DNA from: Photobacterium chitinilyticum
GTDB lineage: Bacteria > Pseudomonadota > Gammaproteobacteria > Enterobacterales > Vibrionaceae
Direction: 5' to 3'
Assembly (NCBI RefSeq): GCF_004104355.1
Contig: NZ_RJLM01000005.1
Span: 248,001-312,000 of the forward strand
DNA: 64,000 nt
Below the pieces are notes generated by a model, which was given only the letters and a program-made list of their open reading frames with translations, was not told the origin of the DNA and ran no database searches. The first letter of the stretch is position 1. Each line of letters opens with the position of its first letter. The position numbers and the translations under genes are program-made. This document shows, in pieces, positions 1-10,075 of this stretch.

Positions 1-1
1 C

Positions 2-2578
2 GAGAAGATGGCCAATCTTGGCTTGACCACTTCGGATGTTAATGCCGCTCTGGCTGAGCAGAATGTTCAGGTTGCGGCTGGTAAGATTGGCGCGCCACCA
101 TTTAATAATGCACAGGAAGTACAGTTTAATTTGGTGACCAAAGGTCGTCTAGAGTCAGTCAGTGAGTTTGAGAATGTTGTACTACGTGCTAATCCTGATG
201 GATCGGTTGTCTATCTCAAAGACATTGCCCGTGTTGAGCTAGGGAAGAAGTTTTATGACGGTAACGGGATGTTCAGAGGGCAGCCGGCTTCCATTGTGAC
301 GCTGTCACTACAATCTGATGCGAATGCGCTAGAGAGTGGAAAGGCAGTTATGGAGCTGCTTGACAAGCTGAAAACCAATATGCCGGAAGATATGGTGTAT
401 GAAACCAGCTATGACACTACCTTGTTCGTTGCAGAGTCAATTAAAGGGGTTGTGAAAACCCTTATTGAAGCCATTATTTTGGTCATTGCCGTAACCTACA
501 TGTTCTTGGGTAGTATACGCTCGACTTTGATCCCCGTCGTTGCTATTCCAGTTTCATTGATCGGCACATTCGCCATCATGCTTACAACAGGCTTTACTAT
601 TAACACGGTAACCTTGTTTGGCTTGATACTGGCGATTGGTATTGTTGTGGATGATGCCATTTTGGTTATCGAAAACGTTGATACCAATATGAAGCGCGAT
701 CCAAATCTGACACCTCGTCAAGCAACCTTGATTGCAATGAAAGAGGTAACGGGGCCGATTATTACTTCGACACTGGTTCTGCTCGCGGTATTTCTGCCTG
801 TCGCAATGCTGCCGGGTATAACTGGGATCATGTACCGCCAGTTCGCACTGACAATCTGTATATCTGTTGTTATCTCCTCGATTAATGCACTTACCTTGTC
901 ACCGGCATTGTGCTCACTCGTGCTTAAGCAAGGCGGTGGTAATACTTCTCGCTGGTTCCAGACATTTAACAAGGGACTCGATAAGGTTACTTTGAAGTAC
1001 GGTGAAATTGCAGGCTTCTTGGTACGTAAAGTTGGCCTATTGGTGAGCTTCTTCATCGTAGCGGTGTTGGCGGTTAGCTTCTTATCAAAAACGACATCGA
1101 CTGCATTTGTTCCTCAGGAAGATAAAGGGATTTTGCTGGTTAACGTACAGCTACCCGATGCGGCCTCTTTATCCCGAACAGAAGAAACGACCATTAAGCT
1201 TCAGGAGCTAGTCGAACAAGAACCGGGTATTGAAGGGATAACTGTTGCCAACGGTTATGCATTCCTGACAGGTGCTGCAGCATCAAATGGCGCATCAATG
1301 TTTATCAAACTGAAAGAGTGGGATGAGCGGAATGCGATGGAGGGAGATCATTCATCCTTCGCAATTACCAACCGTATAAATGCTCGTGCAGCTGCAGAAC
1401 TGCCCGAAGCGATCGTTTTTGCTATGGGGCCGCCTGCAGTTCCGGGGATGGGTGCGGCGTCAGGCTTTGAGTTTGTATTGGAAGATACGCTAGGCCGAAA
1501 CCGTACTGATTTGGCGAATGTAATGGGGGAACTGATTCAGAAAGCCAATGCGCAGCCTGAAATTCAATTTACCTTTAGTACATTCCGAGCCAACGTACCA
1601 CACTACTATGTTGACGTTGACCGTGTTAAAGCTAAGCAATTGGGAATACCGTTGACTGAAGTTTTCCAGACGCTACAGGGTAACCTCGGTTCGATGTACA
1701 TTAATGATTTTACGTTGTATGGCAAGAACTTCCGAGTGACAGTCCAGGCGGATAGCGAGTACCGAAGTGATCTTGACTCCCTTGAACGTTTTCATGTTCG
1801 CTCTTCAAGTGGTGAAATGATCCCGCTCAGTACACTGGCAACGATTGAGCAAGTGTTCGAGCCAGATGTTGCATGGCGATATAATATGTATCGTTCGGCC
1901 GTTATCCAGGGAAGTGCAGCTGCTGGTTATTCAAGTGGTGATGCTATTGCTGCGATGGAGCGTGTAGCCGCTGAAGTACTACCTCAAGGCTATCAATATG
2001 AATGGACTGGTATGGCCTATCAAGAGGTTAAAGCGGGCAACCAGGCTATTTATGCCTTTGCACTGGCACTGATCTTTATCTATTTGTTTATGGTTGCCCA
2101 GTATGAGAGCTGGAGTATTCCGTTAGCGATAATTTTGGTCGTTCCGGTTGCCACTTTGGGTTCATTTCTCGCCTTGGCGGTAACAGGCACACCGCTTAAT
2201 TTGTATGCTCAGATAGGCCTTGTGCTCTTGATTGCGTTGGCCGCGAAGAATGCGATTCTTATTGTGGAGTTTGCAAAAATTGAACGGGAAGAGAAAGAGC
2301 TGGACATCGAACAGGCTTCAGTTCGTGGTGGTAAGCTACGTTTTCGTGCGGTGAACATGACATCATGGTCGTTTATTCTTGGGATTATGCCGCTCATTTT
2401 TGCCTCGGGGGCGGGCCATATAAGCCAGAACTCCCTGGGTATTTCATTGACGGGCGGGCTGCTATGCGTCTTGCTGGCGGGTACATTCCTGATACCAGGC
2501 TTTTTTGCCTTGGTTCAACGTCGGCGCGAAAAATTTCATGGAGGCTCAACGAAAATTGTTGTGCTTGAAGATGCATAA
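2..2578 (+). CDS. RND multidrug efflux permease, 5' end cut by window
   Basis: This is the inner-membrane permease of a tripartite RND pump of the HAE1 (AcrB-like) family, which exports drugs or bile-like compounds using the proton gradient. The reading frame is already open at base 2. The first visible residues fall in the porter domain, so roughly the first 150-200 residues lie outside the window. Visible are the first long helix bundle (around residues 140-340) with [13 protein letters not shown], which carries the paired Asp typical of the proton relay in TM4. The second porter domain follows ([16 protein letters not shown]), then the C-terminal helix bundle with [13 protein letters not shown]. 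It ends shortly before a bidirectional terminator. The periplasmic adaptor gene is expected upstream, outside the window. The exact pump (Vex/Vme type) and its substrates cannot be decided from sequence alone. Confidence 0.95.
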   Translation, partial: EKMANLGLTTSDVNAALAEQNVQVAAGKIGAPPFNNAQEVQFNLVTKGRLESVSEFENVVLRANPDGSVVYLKDIARVELGKKFYDGNGMFRGQPASIVTLSLQSDANALESGKAVMELLDKLKTNMPEDMVYETSYDTTLFVAESIKGVVKTLIEAIILVIAVTYMFLGSIRSTLIPVVAIPVSLIGTFAIMLTTGFTINTVTLFGLILAIGIVVDDAILVIENVDTNMKRDPNLTPRQATLIAMKEVTGPIITSTLVLLAVFLPVAMLPGITGIMYRQFALTICISVVISSINALTLSPALCSLVLKQGGGNTSRWFQTFNKGLDKVTLKYGEIAGFLVRKVGLLVSFFIVAVLAVSFLSKTTSTAFVPQEDKGILLVNVQLPDAASLSRTEETTIKLQELVEQEPGIEGITVANGYAFLTGAAASNGASMFIKLKEWDERNAMEGDHSSFAITNRINARAAAELPEAIVFAMGPPAVPGMGAASGFEFVLEDTLGRNRTDLANVMGELIQKANAQPEIQFTFSTFRANVPHYYVDVDRVKAKQLGIPLTEVFQTLQGNLGSMYINDFTLYGKNFRVTVQADSEYRSDLDSLERFHVRSSSGEMIPLSTLATIEQVFEPDVAWRYNMYRSAVIQGSAAAGYSSGDAIAAMERVAAEVLPQGYQYEWTGMAYQEVKAGNQAIYAFALALIFIYLFMVAQYESWSIPLAIILVVPVATLGSFLALAVTGTPLNLYAQIGLVLLIALAAKNAILIVEFAKIEREEKELDIEQASVRGGKLRFRAVNMTSWSFILGIMPLIFASGAGHISQNSLGISLTGGLLCVLLAGTFLIPGFFALVQRRREKFHGGSTKIVVLEDA

Positions 2579-2600
2579 TATCTCAAAGATTATATAAAGC

Positions 2601-2630
2601 AAAAGGGCTCCGAATGGAGCCCTTCTTATT
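2601..2630. terminator. Bidirectional terminator between efflux pump and protease
   Basis: A 9-bp perfect stem (AAGGGCTCC / GGAGCCCTT, loop GAAT) has T-rich sequence on both sides. It can end transcription of the RND gene on the plus strand and of the protease gene on the minus strand. Confidence 0.85.
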
Positions 2631-3706
2631 TACCTATGGCGACGGAAAAAACCGACCAAAGATAGAAGACCTAGTCCCCAAAGCGGCAAGGAACCACCTG
2701 ATGAGCCACCTGATGAACTGCTGGATGAGTTCTTAGGCTTCTCTTCAACCTCGGTAAAAGGGTCTTGGCTAAATACTGGTGTCGCTACTCCAGAGAGACT
2801 GAAGGATGAATTACCTTCCGCGGCATGAATCGTTGATTCAATCCAAGTACGATACGTTGATAGCTGCGAATACTGGCCATTGAGTTGATAGGCTGGATTG
2901 TCTGCATTGCTATTCTTTATGTTACAGTCAGCACCGTTGCTGGTGACACCAACAAGGCGTAACCCTTTGTCGGCATCACCGATCAAATTTTTATTCTGCC
3001 AGATGATCGGTCCGCCTGAGTCGCCGGCACACACATCTTTGACCAAATTTGCAATGTTTGAATCGGCACAAAGAAAACTGTTGTTATCTGTCATCGTGTT
3101 ATTACATTGATCGTCAGGGATCCCGCCAAGTTTTACGACCTGAAGATCTGAAGGTGTAGTACCTTTCGTGACAGTGTCACCCCACCCGGAAGCGATTAGA
3201 TTTGCTTTTGAATCTGCACCCGCAACCCAGGTGTTGGCAAATTCTTGGTCTACTGCCAGTTGTTCTGCGACGGTTGCTACTTTAATGGGTTGGGCGACAG
3301 CAAACAATGAGCGATCAACGCGGAAAAGCGCGATGTCATGATTAGCGTTCACACTGTCGAAATCTGGATGTGGAAGACGAGACGTAACGTTGAATTTATA
3401 TTTGTCATCCAGCTTGGTTAAGTCGCCCTGAGGAATATATGATGTACCCGCAATAACGACGTTACCAATTAGTGCGACATCACAGTGAGCAGCGGTAACT
3501 ACCCAGTTTTCGGCAATAACAACAGCACCACAACCTGTATAGTCACTAAGTGTCTGTTTTATGGCTGCTTGCCAAGGTAGCAGTAAACTCCCATACGCTG
3601 AGGCATTGTTGCCGTTGATTGCCTTGGTCACTGGGGTTGCTGCAATACTTGGTGTGGTAGCAAGTGCGAGTAGAACTGCGGAGGCCCTTAGGCTTGTCTT
3701 ATACAT
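2630..3706 (-). CDS. Secreted trypsin-like serine protease with GlyGly-CTERM tail
   Basis: An S1-family (chymotrypsin-like) serine protease, 358 residues. It has a signal peptide (about residues 1-22, ending SIAA). The catalytic triad is visible as His74 in TAAHC, Asp124 in HDIALF and Ser230 in GDSGGP, and an SGWG motif precedes it. The C terminus has a Ser/Gly-rich linker (SSSSSSGGSSGGS), a hydrophobic segment and a terminal RRHR, which is the GlyGly-CTERM sorting signal. In Vibrio, proteins of this type (VesA/VesB) leave through the type II secretion system, and rhombosortase cuts the tail so that the enzyme is anchored at the cell surface or released. No rhombosortase gene is in this window. 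The family is firm; the substrate is unknown. Confidence 0.95.
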   Translation of the reverse strand: MYKTSLRASAVLLALATTPSIAATPVTKAINGNNASAYGSLLLPWQAAIKQTLSDYTGCGAVVIAENWVVTAAHCDVALIGNVVIAGTSYIPQGDLTKLDDKYKFNVTSRLPHPDFDSVNANHDIALFRVDRSLFAVAQPIKVATVAEQLAVDQEFANTWVAGADSKANLIASGWGDTVTKGTTPSDLQVVKLGGIPDDQCNNTMTDNNSFLCADSNIANLVKDVCAGDSGGPIIWQNKNLIGDADKGLRLVGVTSNGADCNIKNSNADNPAYQLNGQYSQLSTYRTWIESTIHAAEGNSSFSLSGVATPVFSQDPFTEVEEKPKNSSSSSSGGSSGGSLPLWGLGLLSLVGFFRRHR

Positions 3707-3990
3707 CCTTTCACCTAGTGAACATTATCTTTAATTGGATCGAGCTATTTTATTGAGCCAACTATATATAGGCCTTGATAATATGTCTATATAGATACTA
3801 TCGTTATGTGCTGTATGTTGTTGCATGGTAATGGTCAGACAACAGGATACTTAAAGTAAAAACTGTATTAATTCTAGGCAAGCGCCCAACCGATAATTGA
3901 GTTGGTACAAATTGTTAGCCAAAGTAGGGTGATAACAGTTAATGCACTCGCTATGATACGGGATAACTTTCTAACACGAATTGGACGATT

Positions 3991-4815
3991 ATGGCGTTTA
4001 AAAATGTAATAGGCTTTGGCGTAGCTGGTAATTTTGCTGGCCATCTTGAACAAGCAGGTGAAGCCAATGACTTCTTGGCGGTTGAAGTGAAAGAAGCAGT
4101 ACAGCCGAAAGCAATTTTTCCGTTCTATGTACCTTCAGAAAAAGCCGGTTTTTTATCTACCTATCCGTTATCGACGGACACTATCATGCCGCCAAACGAG
4201 GCAGATAACTTACAAATTGAGCCTGAAGTCGCTTTGCTTTGCGATATCGAATATGAGGCAAATAAGGTAGTTGCGCTCAAGCCGGTCAAATTTGCAGCTT
4301 ATAATGACTGTTCAATTCGTAAGCCTGATGCCAATAAAATCAGTGAAAAAAAGAACTGGGGGGCAAATACGAAAGGTGTTTCCAGCCAGATGTTTGTCCT
4401 TGATGGTTTATCTGAAGGGGGAGAGCTCGATCATTATCGCATCGCAAGCTTTCACCAGCGAGCGAATCAAGTTGAACGCTATGGTGAGGATAGTCCGGTA
4501 ATTGGCTACAGCTACTTTCACGAAAAGTTGTTGAATTGGATTGTTGAGCGAATGAACAATCAACAAGATGTAGGTCCTACCGAGAACATTGCTCACCACT
4601 TGGCGAATGCCAATTACCCCGAGCAGGCGCTGATCAGCATCGGTGCGACCCGCTATACAGAGTACGGTGAAACAACGTTTTTGCAATCAGGTGATAAGAG
4701 TATGGTCGTTGTCTACGATAGCCGGAAGTACTCATCACACGATATTGCAGCAATGGCAGAAAAAGCCGAGTTTCCTCAGGACGGTATTTCTGCGCTCATT
4801 CAGAAAGTTTCGTAA
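3991..4815 (+). CDS. DUF5718 family protein
   Basis: A 274-residue soluble protein with no signal peptide or membrane segment. I match it to the DUF5718 family from its opening FKNVIGFGVAGNFAGHLEQAG and from IEPEVALLCDIEY. The latter resembles the metal-binding EPEV-type region of fumarylacetoacetate-hydrolase-fold proteins, but this likeness is only an inference. No function is established to my knowledge. The gene stands alone: the upstream 280 bases hold no other gene, and the ribosome-binding site before the ATG is weak. The family call is moderately confident; the reaction is unknown. Confidence 0.7.
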   Translation: MAFKNVIGFGVAGNFAGHLEQAGEANDFLAVEVKEAVQPKAIFPFYVPSEKAGFLSTYPLSTDTIMPPNEADNLQIEPEVALLCDIEYEANKVVALKPVKFAAYNDCSIRKPDANKISEKKNWGANTKGVSSQMFVLDGLSEGGELDHYRIASFHQRANQVERYGEDSPVIGYSYFHEKLLNWIVERMNNQQDVGPTENIAHHLANANYPEQALISIGATRYTEYGETTFLQSGDKSMVVVYDSRKYSSHDIAAMAEKAEFPQDGISALIQKVS

Positions 4816-5100
4816 TGACTATTGATACGAGGACGAGCCAGCTTCTGCTTGCCAACAAGATCTGATGTTTTTTAATAGCGTATTAGAGAAAAGAACTGGT
4901 TGATAAATTGGCCTGAACTTGAAGTCGTTGATTAATTGCAAGCGGCGGAATAGCCGCTTGGACTGGAAGAAAGCACGCTGATATCGACAAATTTCCCGGG
5001 GCCAAATTGTAAGGCAATGAGTCCTGTGTTTTTTTTTGTTAAAAGCGTAAATAGATGTATTAGGTATAAAGATAGAAGTACCCAGCGAAAGGAATGCATT

Positions 5101-5955
5101 ATGTCGGAAAAAATATTCCCGTCCTCACTAGTGTCAGCTCAGTGGCTGGCAGAGCATATTGAAAGGCCTGACATCGTGGTACTTGATGCCAGTTGGTTTC
5201 TTCCCGGAGTTGAACGTGATCCTGCACAAGAATGGTCGGTCAAACGTATTCCGGGGGCACGATTTTTTGATTTTGATAACAAAGTTGCGGCCCCTGATAC
5301 TGAGCTGCCTCATATGTTGCCCTCTGCTGATTTTTTCTCTCAGGCAAATTCTGAACTCGGGATTAAAACGAACGACAGCATTGTGGTTTATGACAGCCAG
5401 GGGGTGTTTTCAGCACCGAGAGTGTGGTGGATGTTCAGGGCTATGGGACATCAATCTGTTGCTGTACTTGACGGCGGCTTATCGGCCTGGGAAAACGCTG
5501 GTTTTTCAATAGAAACCAGTTCTCCCTATGTAGTTGAAAAGACAGAGTATAAAGCGACGTTTCAGCCTCAATGGGTAATAGACGCAGATGCACTAAGTAC
5601 GAAGCTGGATACGTTAGATACGGTTGTCCTTGATGCTCGTCCGGCAGCGCGTTTTTATGGTACTCAGCCAGAGCCTAGAGAAGGTGTACGCAGTGGTCAT
5701 ATGCCGAGTGCCAAAAGTCTGCCTTTTTCTCAGTTGGTAAAAGATGGCCATTTCATCAGTGTTGAGCAACTGACTCAGCGTTTTGATGCTGTGAGTGAGC
5801 CCGAACAACATTTGATTTTCAGCTGTGGCTCGGGTGTGACAGCGTGTGTTCTTGCCCTTGCGGCAGAGCTGGCAGGGAGAGAGAAACTAACCGTCTATGA
5901 CGGCTCGTGGACGGAATGGGGGCGAGTGCTCAAGTATCCAGTCATTAAGCAATGA
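5101..5955 (+). CDS. sseA: 3-mercaptopyruvate/thiosulfate sulfurtransferase
   Basis: A two-domain rhodanese of 284 residues. The inactive N-terminal rhodanese domain is followed by a catalytic one with the persulfide cysteine at about residue 242, in the loop CGSGVTA. That loop is the signature of SseA-type 3-mercaptopyruvate sulfurtransferases (thiosulfate sulfurtransferases carry CRKGVT). It moves sulfane sulfur from 3-mercaptopyruvate to cyanide or thiol acceptors in the cytoplasm. I chose the ATG at 5101 because GAAAGGA sits just upstream and the protein then starts like its family. A longer in-frame reading from 5017 has no such support. A terminator follows at once. Confidence 0.92.
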   Translation: MSEKIFPSSLVSAQWLAEHIERPDIVVLDASWFLPGVERDPAQEWSVKRIPGARFFDFDNKVAAPDTELPHMLPSADFFSQANSELGIKTNDSIVVYDSQGVFSAPRVWWMFRAMGHQSVAVLDGGLSAWENAGFSIETSSPYVVEKTEYKATFQPQWVIDADALSTKLDTLDTVVLDARPAARFYGTQPEPREGVRSGHMPSAKSLPFSQLVKDGHFISVEQLTQRFDAVSEPEQHLIFSCGSGVTACVLALAAELAGREKLTVYDGSWTEWGRVLKYPVIKQ

Positions 5956-5970
5956 ATTGTTGTATTCGGT

Positions 5971-6002
5971 AAAAAATGGCCAGAAATTGCTGGCCATTTT
6001 TG
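5971..6002. terminator. Bidirectional terminator between sseA and the PstS-like gene
   Basis: A 12-bp stem (AAAAATGGCCAG / CTGGCCATTTTT, loop AAATTG) with A and T tracts on opposite sides serves the two convergent genes. Confidence 0.88.
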
Positions 6003-6032
6003 AGGGCGTTGCTGAGGTTTTTATAGTGCTTA

Positions 6033-6857
6033 TTACTGAGGATGAACCGCAAGGTAGCCACGTTGTTCAATAATGTTCTGGCCGTTTTTGGAAATGACAA
6101 AATCGATAAACTCTTTGGCGTTATCCGCTATGTTCTTTTCTTTGTAGAGCATCAGGAAGGGACGTGAAATTTTATACTCACCAGATTCCAAATTGGTCAG
6201 GGTGGGCTGGACACCTTCAAATGATAACGGCTTAACGGAGTCATCTACTGAGCCAAGAGAGATATAGCCAATTGCTTGTGTATTGCGTGATACTAAACTT
6301 TTAACCGTTCCGTTGGTATTCACGATCAACACCTGAGGGTTGATGTCTGATACAGTCTGCCCAGAAATTTGTTGAGTCAGCCCCATGAAGTCTTCGAAAG
6401 AAAAGCGTGAACCTGACGCGTTTTCACGGCTGACTACAGCCATTGTTAGATCCGGGCCTCCGACTTGTTTCCAGTTAGTGATTTCACCATGATAAATCTT
6501 CGAGACTTGTTCTTTTGTCAGGTTTGAAACAGGGTTGTTTTTGTTAACAACCAGAGCAATACCATCATGGGCTATTGTCACTGTCTGGACATCGGGATTG
6601 ATTTCTGCGGTCTTCAAATATCGAGAACTCATACCTATATCGGCTGCATCTTGTTTGATTGCGATAATACCGGCAGATGAGCCAACACCTTGTACAGCAA
6701 TAAAGTATTCTTTATTTGCTAAAGAGTAGGTTTCGGCAAGTACTTCAACAACATGGCTAACAGACGTTGAGCCTGTAACTGTTACGGTTTCTTTTGCTTG
6801 TACACCGAATGCAAGGCTGGCGAATATGGCGCATAAGGTAGTAGCCCTGGTCAACAT
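6033..6857 (-). CDS. PstS-family phosphate-binding protein
   Basis: A periplasmic substrate-binding protein of the phosphate ABC transporter family, 274 residues. A signal peptide ends near GVQA (residue about 21). The mature start TVTGSTSVSHVVEVLAE and the later SRENASGSRFSFEDF carry the serine/arginine loops that hold phosphate in PstS-like proteins. TTGGAGAAATATA before the ATG is a good ribosome-binding site. No pstC, pstA or pstB gene is adjacent, so it is an orphan binding protein that may work with a transporter elsewhere or act as a phosphate sensor. The next minus-strand gene upstream is a diguanylate cyclase 80 bases away. Whether the two share a transcript is open. Confidence 0.88.
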   Translation of the reverse strand: MLTRATTLCAIFASLAFGVQAKETVTVTGSTSVSHVVEVLAETYSLANKEYFIAVQGVGSSAGIIAIKQDAADIGMSSRYLKTAEINPDVQTVTIAHDGIALVVNKNNPVSNLTKEQVSKIYHGEITNWKQVGGPDLTMAVVSRENASGSRFSFEDFMGLTQQISGQTVSDINPQVLIVNTNGTVKSLVSRNTQAIGYISLGSVDDSVKPLSFEGVQPTLTNLESGEYKISRPFLMLYKEKNIADNAKEFIDFVISKNGQNIIEQRGYLAVHPQ

Positions 6858-6937
6858 TATATTTCTCCAAAATATACCAGATTGATATCGGCGAATAGCT
6901 TATTACGAACATATGACAGTTATGTGAAAACCAGTTG

Positions 6938-7825
6938 CTAAGAAGTTCTTGGATAGGATTGCTTTGCCCGTTCCTTGCTAACTTTATTTTTGTACATGGC
7001 TTTGTCTGCTTTTGCCAATATGGCATCAGGTTCACTGAGGTTGCCGGGGTAGTAGGGGGCCAAACCAATACTGATGTCGATGCTATAGTGTTCCCGGGTT
7101 TCTTTTGTTAGCTCATAGAGTGTATCAATCCATTGGTAACATTTTGCCTGATCTTCATCGGGCAGTAGTACTACGAATTCATCACCGCCAATTCGGTATA
7201 TTTGGCTGCCAGTAGGTGCCGTTTTGAGCAAAAATGAAGCAACGTTAACCAGCAGTTGGTCACCGTAATGGTGGCCAAGGCGGTCATTAACCTGCTTGAA
7301 GTTGTCGAGGTCTATATATGCAAGGATTCCTCTTTCAAGGTGAATTGCCATATTATCGAAGCGACGAAATAATGCACGGCGGTTATTCAATCTGGTGAGA
7401 TCGTCCTGCAAGGCTAAACGACTTAGCTGGCTTTCTAACGTTCGGGCTTTAGCGATCTGAATATTGAGCTTACTAATAAGATTAAAACGCTGGCGAAGCA
7501 TTTTATTGAAGCAGAAACAGATCAAGAACACACCTATATGCATGAAAATGTCATCTGTACTGTCAAGTAGCCAATGCTTTCTCAATTCAGGAATTTCATC
7601 AAGCAAATCGGCAAGGACACCAAGTCCATAGGTGCCGAGAGCGAGGAACAACCAACCTCGCATTTCTTGGCCAAAGTCTGCTCGTAACAAAATAATAATA
7701 AGTACAAGAGAAAAAATAGAGAGTATTACGTCAAGCGCTCCTCCAGAAGGAACAAGTACAGATAAAAAGACACCAGCGGTAACAACAATAGCTAGCCGCT
7801 TAGGGAGTTGAGATAGACTGTTCAT
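6938..7825 (-). CDS. Membrane-bound GGDEF diguanylate cyclase
   Basis: A predicted inner-membrane enzyme that makes the second messenger c-di-GMP from two GTP. The N-terminal ~120 residues form several hydrophobic helices (including VILSIFSLVLIIILL and IFMHIGVFLICFCF). A short coiled segment and a GGDEF domain with an intact IYRIGGDEF active loop follow. The allosteric RxxD inhibition motif, normally five residues before GGDEF, reads PTGS, so product inhibition through this site is not expected. The protein is 295 residues, complete, and ends at KQSYPRTS. The input signal sensed by the membrane part is unknown. Confidence 0.9.
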   Translation of the reverse strand: MNSLSQLPKRLAIVVTAGVFLSVLVPSGGALDVILSIFSLVLIIILLRADFGQEMRGWLFLALGTYGLGVLADLLDEIPELRKHWLLDSTDDIFMHIGVFLICFCFNKMLRQRFNLISKLNIQIAKARTLESQLSRLALQDDLTRLNNRRALFRRFDNMAIHLERGILAYIDLDNFKQVNDRLGHHYGDQLLVNVASFLLKTAPTGSQIYRIGGDEFVVLLPDEDQAKCYQWIDTLYELTKETREHYSIDISIGLAPYYPGNLSEPDAILAKADKAMYKNKVSKERAKQSYPRTS

Positions 7826-8405
7826 TTGCTACCGTTGATAGATGAAGTAATTGTATGATTTCTAGGGCAAATATAGTGTCAAAGTATGAGAAATCAGACA
7901 AGTTATTTGCGGTATGAAGATATGAAACATTACGCTGGTCTTTTAAGTTACGAGTGGATTGCTTTTTTTGAGTTATTTGTGACCCAAGATTGATTTTTGA
8001 GATATAAACATAAAAACCTTGCTTCAAAAATAAAATGAGAGAGAAGAAGAGGATTCAACCGTTTTGATGTGACAACCTAGAGCTAAGTGTGAAATATGTC
8101 AGTTTCTATTGAAGAGGTTACAAATATCACGAAATGCATCGCGTCATTTAACTATATGAATAATATGGATTTATATTGCATGCGACTCGTTTTTATATCT
8201 GATTCGCCTTCTCGAAGCAAGACTTCAATAATGCAATCATAGTTTCACTTCTGGCTGTAGAACGAACTCTTTGATATACAAGGAATGTAACAAAGTATTT
8301 CAGTTTACAATATTGTAACATAATGTGTTTTATGTCTATCCTATAGAAGTCTAGGAATTGTTGTGCTACAGACACACGGACATAGCAATCAGAGAGGTCG
8401 GAACT
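7826..8405. other. 580-base intergenic region upstream of a cyclase gene and ravA
   Basis: This AT-rich spacer lies between two divergent genes and should hold both promoters. Short open frames exist on the minus strand, but none has a convincing ribosome-binding site or recognisable protein. I see no RNA gene, repeat or clear operator in it. Confidence 0.5.
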
Positions 8406-10061
8406 ATGCTGACAATGGCAAGACAAGCGCAACCGAACAAAGCTTTGGTATCGGAAAGGATCCAAAAACTCATCAAGGCTTTGTCAAATGGTGTATATGA
8501 ACGAGAAGAAACAATTAAGTTGTGCTTGCTTGCGGCGTTAGCTGGTGAAAGTGTCTTTCTGTTGGGGCCTCCAGGTATAGCGAAAAGCCTGATTGCAAAG
8601 CGATTGATTCAGGCTTTTGATAACAGTAAGTTTTTTGATTACTTGATGACGCGTTTTTCTACCCCTGAAGAAGTCTTTGGCCCGCTATCTATCCAAGAGC
8701 TAAAGGATAACGGAAAGTATGTACGGCTCGTGGACGGATATTTGCCAACGGCCCAAGTGGTCTTTCTTGATGAAATCTGGAAAGCAGGTCCTGCTATTCT
8801 GAATACTTTGCTTACTGTTGTTAATGAACGCACGTTTAAAAATGGTCAAGATATTCTTCCGGTTCCAATGCGTCTTCTGGTAACGGCATCCAATGAATTA
8901 CCTGAAGAAGACAGCGGCCTGGAAGCTCTGTTTGACCGGATGCTAGTTCGAGTGTTTGTGAACCGTATTCAGGAGAAGCAGAATTTCAAGGCAATGTTGA
9001 TGGGGGATGGCCCATCAATAAAAGAACTTGAGCCTGGCTTGGCGATAACGGATGAGGAATACGAAAGTTGGCAACTGTACATTGATCAGATTCGACTGAG
9101 TGAAGACATTTTTGAAAAAATTTATGAACTGAAGTCGATGATCGAACAGAGAGCCGAAGCGGGTGAAGATTTTTCCTCAGAAGACAGCGAACTCTATATT
9201 TCAGATCGTCGCTGGAAAAAGTCGGTACGACTGTTGAAAGCCAGTGCTTTTTATAATGGACGTGACGCCATCAATCCTCTCGACTTGCTATTGTTGCAAG
9301 ACTGCTTATGGCACAGTCCGGAGTCGCGCAATGTGGTGCGTTCAATTATTCATGAATTTGCAACCCAAAAAGCCTTCAACCAAGGTACAGCCCAAGAAAG
9401 TGCCAACGATGCGCAGGTCATTATTGATGATGTCCACAATGAAATAGCTTCTGAGTTGTCTGTTTCCTTCTCTCGCGAAACCATGATGCGAAAAGAATGG
9501 TTTAAATACGATTTCACCACAGCTCGACGTTATAACGTGAATCATAATCCACGTATGATCAAGCTGGTCATGTTACAGCACAATCCGTCTGTCTCTGAGC
9601 AAGAAAGCGGAGACAGCCGTTGGGTTTATGTTGATGGTGATGAGTTTGAAAAGAAAATCAGAACTGGCCAGTGTGATATTTATGGCTTTGTAAACAAGAA
9701 TACCCACCTTTGCCGTTTGCAGTTTGAAGTTGATGCTCAGCAGCGTTTGATCATCAAAGATATCGCAAACCGCTCTGTACTAGTTGGGGTAGCGGGCGGC
9801 AACGGTATGTCTGATGCCCAACAACAGCGGTGGAAAATTGAAGCTGAAAAAGCATCCGGAAAAATATCAGATGCTGAGCATAACCTGAAGTTATCGCGTA
9901 GTAGTTTCCATGGTGCACTTCCACATAACTTTATCGATGCCGAACTTCCGACGGTGATTGAGCAGAGTATCTCAGCGGCTTCAGACTCCGTCACTGAGCT
10001 AAAAATCGTGATAGAGAAAAGTGTGTTTCGAATTTCTCACATGTCTGAATACTTTGCTTAA
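8406..10061 (+). CDS. ravA: Regulatory AAA+ ATPase RavA (MoxR family)
   Basis: RavA is a hexameric MoxR-type AAA+ ATPase that works with ViaA. In E. coli it is linked to the lysine decarboxylase LdcI, to respiratory complexes and to aminoglycoside sensitivity. The Walker A motif GPPGIAKS is near residue 53, the Walker B motif is VVFLDEIWK, and the sensor region LLVTASNELPE follows. The sequence STPEEVFGPLSI and the SDRRWKKSVRLLKASAF block are typical of RavA. The C-terminal part holds the LARA-type domain and is more divergent. The ATG at 8406 follows AGAGAGG at a good distance; an upstream in-frame ATG at 8358 lacks this. viaA follows after 14 bases in one operon. Confidence 0.95.
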   Translation: MLTMARQAQPNKALVSERIQKLIKALSNGVYEREETIKLCLLAALAGESVFLLGPPGIAKSLIAKRLIQAFDNSKFFDYLMTRFSTPEEVFGPLSIQELKDNGKYVRLVDGYLPTAQVVFLDEIWKAGPAILNTLLTVVNERTFKNGQDILPVPMRLLVTASNELPEEDSGLEALFDRMLVRVFVNRIQEKQNFKAMLMGDGPSIKELEPGLAITDEEYESWQLYIDQIRLSEDIFEKIYELKSMIEQRAEAGEDFSSEDSELYISDRRWKKSVRLLKASAFYNGRDAINPLDLLLLQDCLWHSPESRNVVRSIIHEFATQKAFNQGTAQESANDAQVIIDDVHNEIASELSVSFSRETMMRKEWFKYDFTTARRYNVNHNPRMIKLVMLQHNPSVSEQESGDSRWVYVDGDEFEKKIRTGQCDIYGFVNKNTHLCRLQFEVDAQQRLIIKDIANRSVLVGVAGGNGMSDAQQQRWKIEAEKASGKISDAEHNLKLSRSSFHGALPHNFIDAELPTVIEQSISAASDSVTELKIVIEKSVFRISHMSEYFA

Positions 10062-10075
10062 GACGGAGAGCGATT

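Noticed and set aside
718-1056. Open frame of 112 codons on the minus strand inside the RND gene
   Set aside because: It is antisense to strongly conserved RND membrane segments; an overlapping shadow frame.
8193-8465. Open frame of 90 codons on the minus strand across the ravA promoter
   Set aside because: It overlaps the start of ravA, has no family likeness and no ribosome-binding site.
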